From assembly GCA_015067615.1 (NCBI GenBank), contig SVMD01000004.1:787-64786 (forward strand): a stretch of 64,000 nt of DNA. The letters run 5' to 3'. Shown in pieces: positions 59,596 to 64,000 of this stretch. The translations under genes were made by a program, and so were the position numbers. Source of the stretch: Oscillospiraceae bacterium. Lineage in GTDB: Bacteria > Bacillota > Clostridia > Oscillospirales > Oscillospiraceae. The notes beneath the pieces were generated by a model. The model saw only the letters and a program-made list of their open reading frames with translations, made no database searches and had not been told where the DNA came from. Within the stretch, counting starts at the first letter, position 1, and each line of letters opens with the position of its first letter.

Positions 59596-60537
59596 TCAGA
59601 TCAGTTCCGCAATGAATTTGCTGACAGCGGCCACAGCGGCAGGGTGCCGCAGGATCACCGCGTCGGCGCCGCCGGTGAGGTTGGCGGCGGCGGTGGAGAT
59701 CTCCATGTGGATGGCCCGCTCCTCCGCATTGCCCCAGGCGGGTTCGTCCTCCTCGGTAGCGGAGGATTCCTTCACGGTCCAGGTGTCGGTGGACACCGGG
59801 GCGATGATGGGCATCTGCAGGTCCGCGTCGCCCTGGGTCAGGGCAGCCAGCCGGATCCGGTCCAGGGTGGAGGCCACGTACTCATAGCCGTAGCCCACGG
59901 CGGCGGTGCCGATGTTCATGACCAGCTGCTCCGGCTTCACGGACAGCTGTTTCAGCATGATGTTCAGCTGCTTGGCCAGGTTGATATCGTCGGCGGTCTC
60001 GGCGCAGACCTTCTGGCCGTATGCCAGGGCCGCGGCGGCGCCCACGGTCTTATAGTCCTCGTTCTTGGCGGACATCACCAGGATGTTCTTTCCCTGGAGA
60101 GCTTCGGAAATTTTGGTGAACAGCTCCGCGTCCTTCTCCATATTCTTGCAGCCCATGATGACGATGGGCAGGTTCACGGCCTCCGCCACCGCCACCGCAT
60201 CGGCTACGCAGTGGGAAACCGGGCGGTTGGCGCCGTTGGGATCGGCACCCTCAAAATTCAGGGCCAGGAAATCGGCGCCGGCCATGGAGGCAGCCTTCTG
60301 CGCCCGCTGGGCCATGGTGCTGCAGCCGGCATAGAAGTCCACCAGACCCGGTGCGGTCCAGGCGTCGGCCAGATCGGAAATCTCCACGCCGATTTTGGGC
60401 GGATTTTCGATGGGGCCGTCAAAGGTATGGAAGGGCAGCACGTTCTGGCCGCCCAGAACGATGGCGGCATCGCCGGTGCCCAGGGTCACGGCGTTGATCC
60501 TGCCGGAGCAGGCAGCAGTCTTGGGAGTGAATGCCAT
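59596..60537 (-). CDS. acsD: Corrinoid iron-sulfur protein small subunit
   Basis: VLGGQNVLPFHTFDGPIENPPKIGVEISDLADAW...VMNIGTAAVGYGYEYVASTLDRIRLAALTQGDADLQMPII. Confidence 0.93.
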   Translation of the reverse strand: MAFTPKTAACSGRINAVTLGTGDAAIVLGGQNVLPFHTFDGPIENPPKIGVEISDLADAWTAPGLVDFYAGCSTMAQRAQKAASMAGADFLALNFEGADPNGANRPVSHCVADAVAVAEAVNLPIVIMGCKNMEKDAELFTKISEALQGKNILVMSAKNEDYKTVGAAAALAYGQKVCAETADDINLAKQLNIMLKQLSVKPEQLVMNIGTAAVGYGYEYVASTLDRIRLAALTQGDADLQMPIIAPVSTDTWTVKESSATEEDEPAWGNAEERAIHMEISTAAANLTGGADAVILRHPAAVAAVSKFIAELI

Positions 60538-60594
60538 AGGTAAATATCCCCCTTGTCAGTTAATGCAGAATGTAGAATGCAGAATTGATTAATT

Positions 60595-61362
60595 TTATAG
60601 GCTGATGGATTTCAGAATTTCCTTCAGGGCGGCCTTCATGGGGTCGCTGTCCGGCAGGCAGGCGGAGGGCTCTCCATCGCAGTCGCAGCGGTACACCGCC
60701 TCGTCCTGGGGCAGGACACCGAAGAGGGTCAGGCCCTGCTTTTCGATCTCAGCCAGGATTCCCGGGTCCAAACGGCCATTGGGAGCCCGGTTGACGATGA
60801 GGCCCATTCTGCCGGGCTTCAAGTCCAGCTCCCCCACCATCTGGGCGATCCGGGCAGCGGCCTGGATGCCCCGGCGGGAGCAATCGGAGATCAGCAGCAT
60901 GGTGTCCACATGGGGCAGGGTTCCCCGGGCCACATGCTCCAGGCCCGCCTCGTTGTCCATGACCACATAGGCATAGTTTGGAACATATTTGTCCATCTGC
61001 CGCTTGAGCATGGAGTTGACATAGCAGTAGCAGCCCTCGCCCTGGGTCCGGCCCATGACCAGCATATCAAAATCGTCCTCTTCGATGAGGGCCTCGGAGA
61101 ATTTCATCTCCGCGTAATCCCCCTTGGTCATTCCGGCGGGGATGGTCTTTTTCAGCTCCGCCTGGGCCATCTCCTCCCGGATCTGTCCCAGGGAGGTTTC
61201 CAGCTCCACGCCCAGGACCTCGTTCAGGTTGGCATTGGCGTCCGCGTCCACCACCAGTACCGGGCCGTCGCCCTTTTTGCACAGGTGGTCGATGATCATG
61301 CCGCAGGCGGTGGTTTTTCCCACGCCGCCCTTACCGGCCACAGCAATGGTATGAGGTGCCAT
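60595..61362 (-). CDS. CooC/AcsF-like nickel-insertion ATPase
   Basis: TIAVAGKGGVGKTTACGMI deviant Walker A; YVVMDNEAGLEHVARGT. Confidence 0.9.
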   Translation of the reverse strand: MAPHTIAVAGKGGVGKTTACGMIIDHLCKKGDGPVLVVDADANANLNEVLGVELETSLGQIREEMAQAELKKTIPAGMTKGDYAEMKFSEALIEEDDFDMLVMGRTQGEGCYCYVNSMLKRQMDKYVPNYAYVVMDNEAGLEHVARGTLPHVDTMLLISDCSRRGIQAAARIAQMVGELDLKPGRMGLIVNRAPNGRLDPGILAEIEKQGLTLFGVLPQDEAVYRCDCDGEPSACLPDSDPMKAALKEILKSISL

Positions 61363-61374
61363 AGCAGTTCCTCC

Positions 61375-62316
61375 TTATACTTTGGCGTCTTCCCGGAGAA
61401 GTCCCGCTTCCCGGGCGATATAGGCCACGTCCTCGAACCGGTTCAGGGCATACAGATGGATGCCCGCGATGCCGCACCGGCGGTACTGATGGATCTGGTC
61501 GATGGTATATTCCACACCGGCCTCCCGGAAGGCGGCCTTCTTCTGGTGGTACTGGGTATCCGTCTCGGGATTTGCCGTAAAGGGATCCGGGAAGATCCAG
61601 TGCTTGGAGATCAGCACACTTAAGCTTCGGGGCATGACACAGCCGTTGCGGGACAGGGCCATGTTGATGGTGGCCTTCTGGTCCAGGATGGGCATGATGC
61701 CCACATCCACCGGCAGCCACACGCCCGCCGCCCGGATGGCATCCATCCACCGGCAGAACTGGTCCATATCCCAGCACAGCTGGGTCATGATGTAGTCGGC
61801 GCCCAGGTCCTGCTTGCGCTTGAGAAATTCGATGTCCGCCTCCAGAGAGGTGCAGGAGATGTGCCCCTCGGGAGAGCCCGCCACGGCGATGGTGAACTTG
61901 TCGCCGAATTCCCGGCGGACGAATTCCACCAGCTCACCGGCGTAGTGCAAATCGCCGCCGGTGCCGGTACAGCCCATGGGCAGGTCGCCCCGGAGGGCCA
62001 GCAGATGGTTGATTCCGTTGTCCAGGTAGCCGTTCAGCTGCTCCCGGATCCGCTCCCGGCTATTGCCGATGCAGGTGAAGTGGGTCACCGGGATGGTCCT
62101 GCCATCCTGGGCGATCTTCTGCAGAACCTCTAAGTTTCTGCCCACGTTGGTACCGCCTGCGCCGTAGGTGCAGGAGATGTAGTCAGGGTTTAGGGTATAC
62201 AGCTTATCCAGAACGCCGCCCTTGCCGCAGAGCCGGTCCATACCGGCCTCGGTTTTCGGGGGATATACTTCAAAGGACAGCACGTTCCTGCGTTTGAGCA
62301 TTTCAATCAGGGACAT
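61375..62316 (-). CDS. metF: Methylenetetrahydrofolate reductase
   Basis: VLSFEVYPPKTEAG, DYISCTYGAGGTNVG, HFTCIGNSRERI, GADYIMTQLCWD. Confidence 0.93.
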   Translation of the reverse strand: MSLIEMLKRRNVLSFEVYPPKTEAGMDRLCGKGGVLDKLYTLNPDYISCTYGAGGTNVGRNLEVLQKIAQDGRTIPVTHFTCIGNSRERIREQLNGYLDNGINHLLALRGDLPMGCTGTGGDLHYAGELVEFVRREFGDKFTIAVAGSPEGHISCTSLEADIEFLKRKQDLGADYIMTQLCWDMDQFCRWMDAIRAAGVWLPVDVGIMPILDQKATINMALSRNGCVMPRSLSVLISKHWIFPDPFTANPETDTQYHQKKAAFREAGVEYTIDQIHQYRRCGIAGIHLYALNRFEDVAYIAREAGLLREDAKV

Positions 62317-62329
62317 AAATTGTTGACCT

Positions 62330-62460
62330 CCTAAGATCAGGCAGGCACATTGCCTGCAAGGGATATGGGCCCAGCCCATATCGGCACGCTCTCCGGCGTG
62401 CCCGGTATAGCCTCCCAAGGCCCCCTGCTTGACTGGCCGGGGTTTCGGAGCTATAATTTG
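62330..62460 (-). promoter_or_regulatory. Candidate structured 5' leader of the metF-acs operon
   Basis: Three back-to-back perfect hairpins (62341-62357, 62362-62382, 62383-62402) just upstream of the metF RBS, and a GC-rich segment that could form a pseudoknot. Confidence 0.45.
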
Positions 62461-62594
62461 TATACCATTATAATGGATTTTATCGGAAAAAGATAGACTC
62501 CGCTTTGCATAAATATGTACAAAGAAATCCATATCCCGACACACGAAATACACATTTCCCGGCTATGATACCGGTAAGGAAGGAGGAATGGCCC

Positions 62595-63266
62595 ATGTCT
62601 TGCCGGATTCTCATTGCGGAGGACGAACCGAAGCTTCTGGAAGTGCTCTGCGACTATTTTGAAAGCAAGGGCGTTACGCCCATCCCCGCCGCCGACGGTG
62701 CCAAGGCCCTGGAGCTGGCACAAAGCGAAGCCTTTGACGGCGTTTTGCTTGACATCATGATGCCCAAATTAAATGGCCTGAGTGTCTGCCGGGAGCTGCG
62801 GAAATCCTCCGACGTGCCCATCATCTTCCTCACCGCCCTGTCCGACGAGGAGGATAAGCTCTTAGGCTACGAGCTGGGGGCTGACGACTATGTGACCAAG
62901 CCCTATTCCCTGGCGGTGCTGTATGCCAAGCTGATGGCGCTCATCAACCGGAGCCGGGGGCACATCCTCAGCGGCGATCTGATCACCGCCGGGCCCATCC
63001 GCATCCGGGTCTCTGCCCAGCAGGTGTGGGTGCAGGAGCAGCCCATCACCCTGACCCCCAAGGAGTATTCCCTGCTCCTGTGCCTGGTGCGAAACCGGGG
63101 CATGGTCCTTTCCCGGGAGCAATTGCTCATCAAGTGCTGGGGCTACGACTATGAGGGCGACTCCCGGGCGGTGGATACCCACATCAAGCGGCTCCGTGAA
63201 AAGCTGGGTTCTGCCGCCGGGTGCATCAAGACCGTCATCAAATCCGGTTATAAGCTGGAGGTGTGA
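62595..63266 (+). CDS. OmpR-family response regulator
   Basis: ILIAEDEPKLLEVL, VLLDIMMPKLNGLSVC, C-terminal winged helix RAVDTHIKRLREKLG. Confidence 0.93.
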   Translation: MSCRILIAEDEPKLLEVLCDYFESKGVTPIPAADGAKALELAQSEAFDGVLLDIMMPKLNGLSVCRELRKSSDVPIIFLTALSDEEDKLLGYELGADDYVTKPYSLAVLYAKLMALINRSRGHILSGDLITAGPIRIRVSAQQVWVQEQPITLTPKEYSLLLCLVRNRGMVLSREQLLIKCWGYDYEGDSRAVDTHIKRLREKLGSAAGCIKTVIKSGYKLEV

Positions 63267-63269
63267 TAA

Positions 63270-64000
63270 ATGGATAAGGAGAAGAACCGCCCGAAAACTT
63301 TTAAAACCATCGCAATCCGCATCACCGCCCTGGTGCTTTCCGTCTGGCTGGTGTTCATGGTGTTACTTACCTGGGCCGTGGCGAAGGATTTTCAGCAGCA
63401 GATCGAAACGAAGGCCCACGAGCTGACCGCATTAAGCAACCATATCCGGTTCAGTTCCCATCTTGACCCGGAAATTCCCGGCTATGCTTCCCTGCTGCGC
63501 TGTATGCGTCTGAGTGATTTCTATTATTACCTTTCTGCGGATCAGCTATTTCCCTTTGTGCTGCCCCAGGTGCCCGACAGCTATGGCAGCGATGACTGGT
63601 TCTACGGAAAATGGGATCTGCTGTACGGCTTTCATCCTGCAGTGATATTCTACGATGCAGATCAGAATGTGCTGATGCAAAGCGGCAATGTTCTGACGTT
63701 TACCTATTGCACCGAAGCAAGCTGGCATGCTCAGAATCTCCTGGCGGAAGGCTATAGCTGGATCGATATCGATGCGCTGCCCCAGGGCCGGGAACGGATG
63801 ATGGGTTATCTCTGGGGCGGTGTGCAGGCAGATATGCCCAGCTCCTTTTATCTTTGGGGCGGCGGTGTACTGCGGTTCACAGGCTATTTTGAGGGGGAAC
63901 GCTTTGAGCCCACATCCGTGGATTACGGCCGTCCTTCCTACTTTCACACGGAACCAACTACGCAGCTGCTGGCAAAAATCGACGCAGCCACCGGGCTGAA
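63270..64000 (+). CDS. Sensor histidine kinase, N-terminal part (truncated by window end)
   Basis: ATG at 63270 immediately after the response regulator; N-terminal TM helix then an extracytoplasmic domain; no stop in the window. Confidence 0.75.
   Translation, partial: MDKEKNRPKTFKTIAIRITALVLSVWLVFMVLLTWAVAKDFQQQIETKAHELTALSNHIRFSSHLDPEIPGYASLLRCMRLSDFYYYLSADQLFPFVLPQVPDSYGSDDWFYGKWDLLYGFHPAVIFYDADQNVLMQSGNVLTFTYCTEASWHAQNLLAEGYSWIDIDALPQGRERMMGYLWGGVQADMPSSFYLWGGGVLRFTGYFEGERFEPTSVDYGRPSYFHTEPTTQLLAKIDAATGL

Noticed and set aside
62330-62460. THF or cobalamin riboswitch before metF
   Set aside because: The conserved cores I know for these classes are not recognisable; kept only as an unassigned structured leader.

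Overview
Bacterial chromosome window, probably a spore-forming gut Clostridia (Oscillospirales-like by gene content; taxonomy is inferred). From left to right: (i) a minus-strand surface locus with a very large repeat-rich secreted protein (3' end outside the window), a CotH-kinase lipoprotein, a HAD/GT2/GT2 fusion, a Wzt/Wzm-type polysaccharide ABC exporter, a methyltransferase and a GT2/GT4 protein; (ii) a large serine recombinase next to a sigK gene whose reading frame is interrupted at the ENxIL position, as in sporulation 'skin' elements; (iii) core metabolic and housekeeping genes (malic enzyme, glycerate kinase, tcdA, marR, M3 peptidase, amidohydrolase, rsmF, murA, GH13, aminotransferase, exonuclease, CYTH, GH36, sfsA, cysE, GH5, cysK); (iv) a Wood-Ljungdahl methyl-branch/acetyl-CoA synthase operon (metF, cooC-like, acsD, an acsC-acsE fusion, acsB, a DUF1919 gene, a RACo-like activator, two VOC proteins, DUF3786) divergent from a two-component system. 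The signals most worth follow-up are: the split sigK with its C-terminal half absent from the window, implying a skin-like element of at least 21 kb that would include the surface-glycan locus; a family of multi-hairpin elements at the 3' end of every tRNA unit in the window, whose ends match the T-arm of the neighbouring tRNA; a MITE-like family with GTAAATTATCGTTTA terminal inverted repeats that often contain the stop codon of the adjacent gene; and the acsC-acsE fusion. Nothing was searched against databases; all family names come from recognising motifs in the translations.
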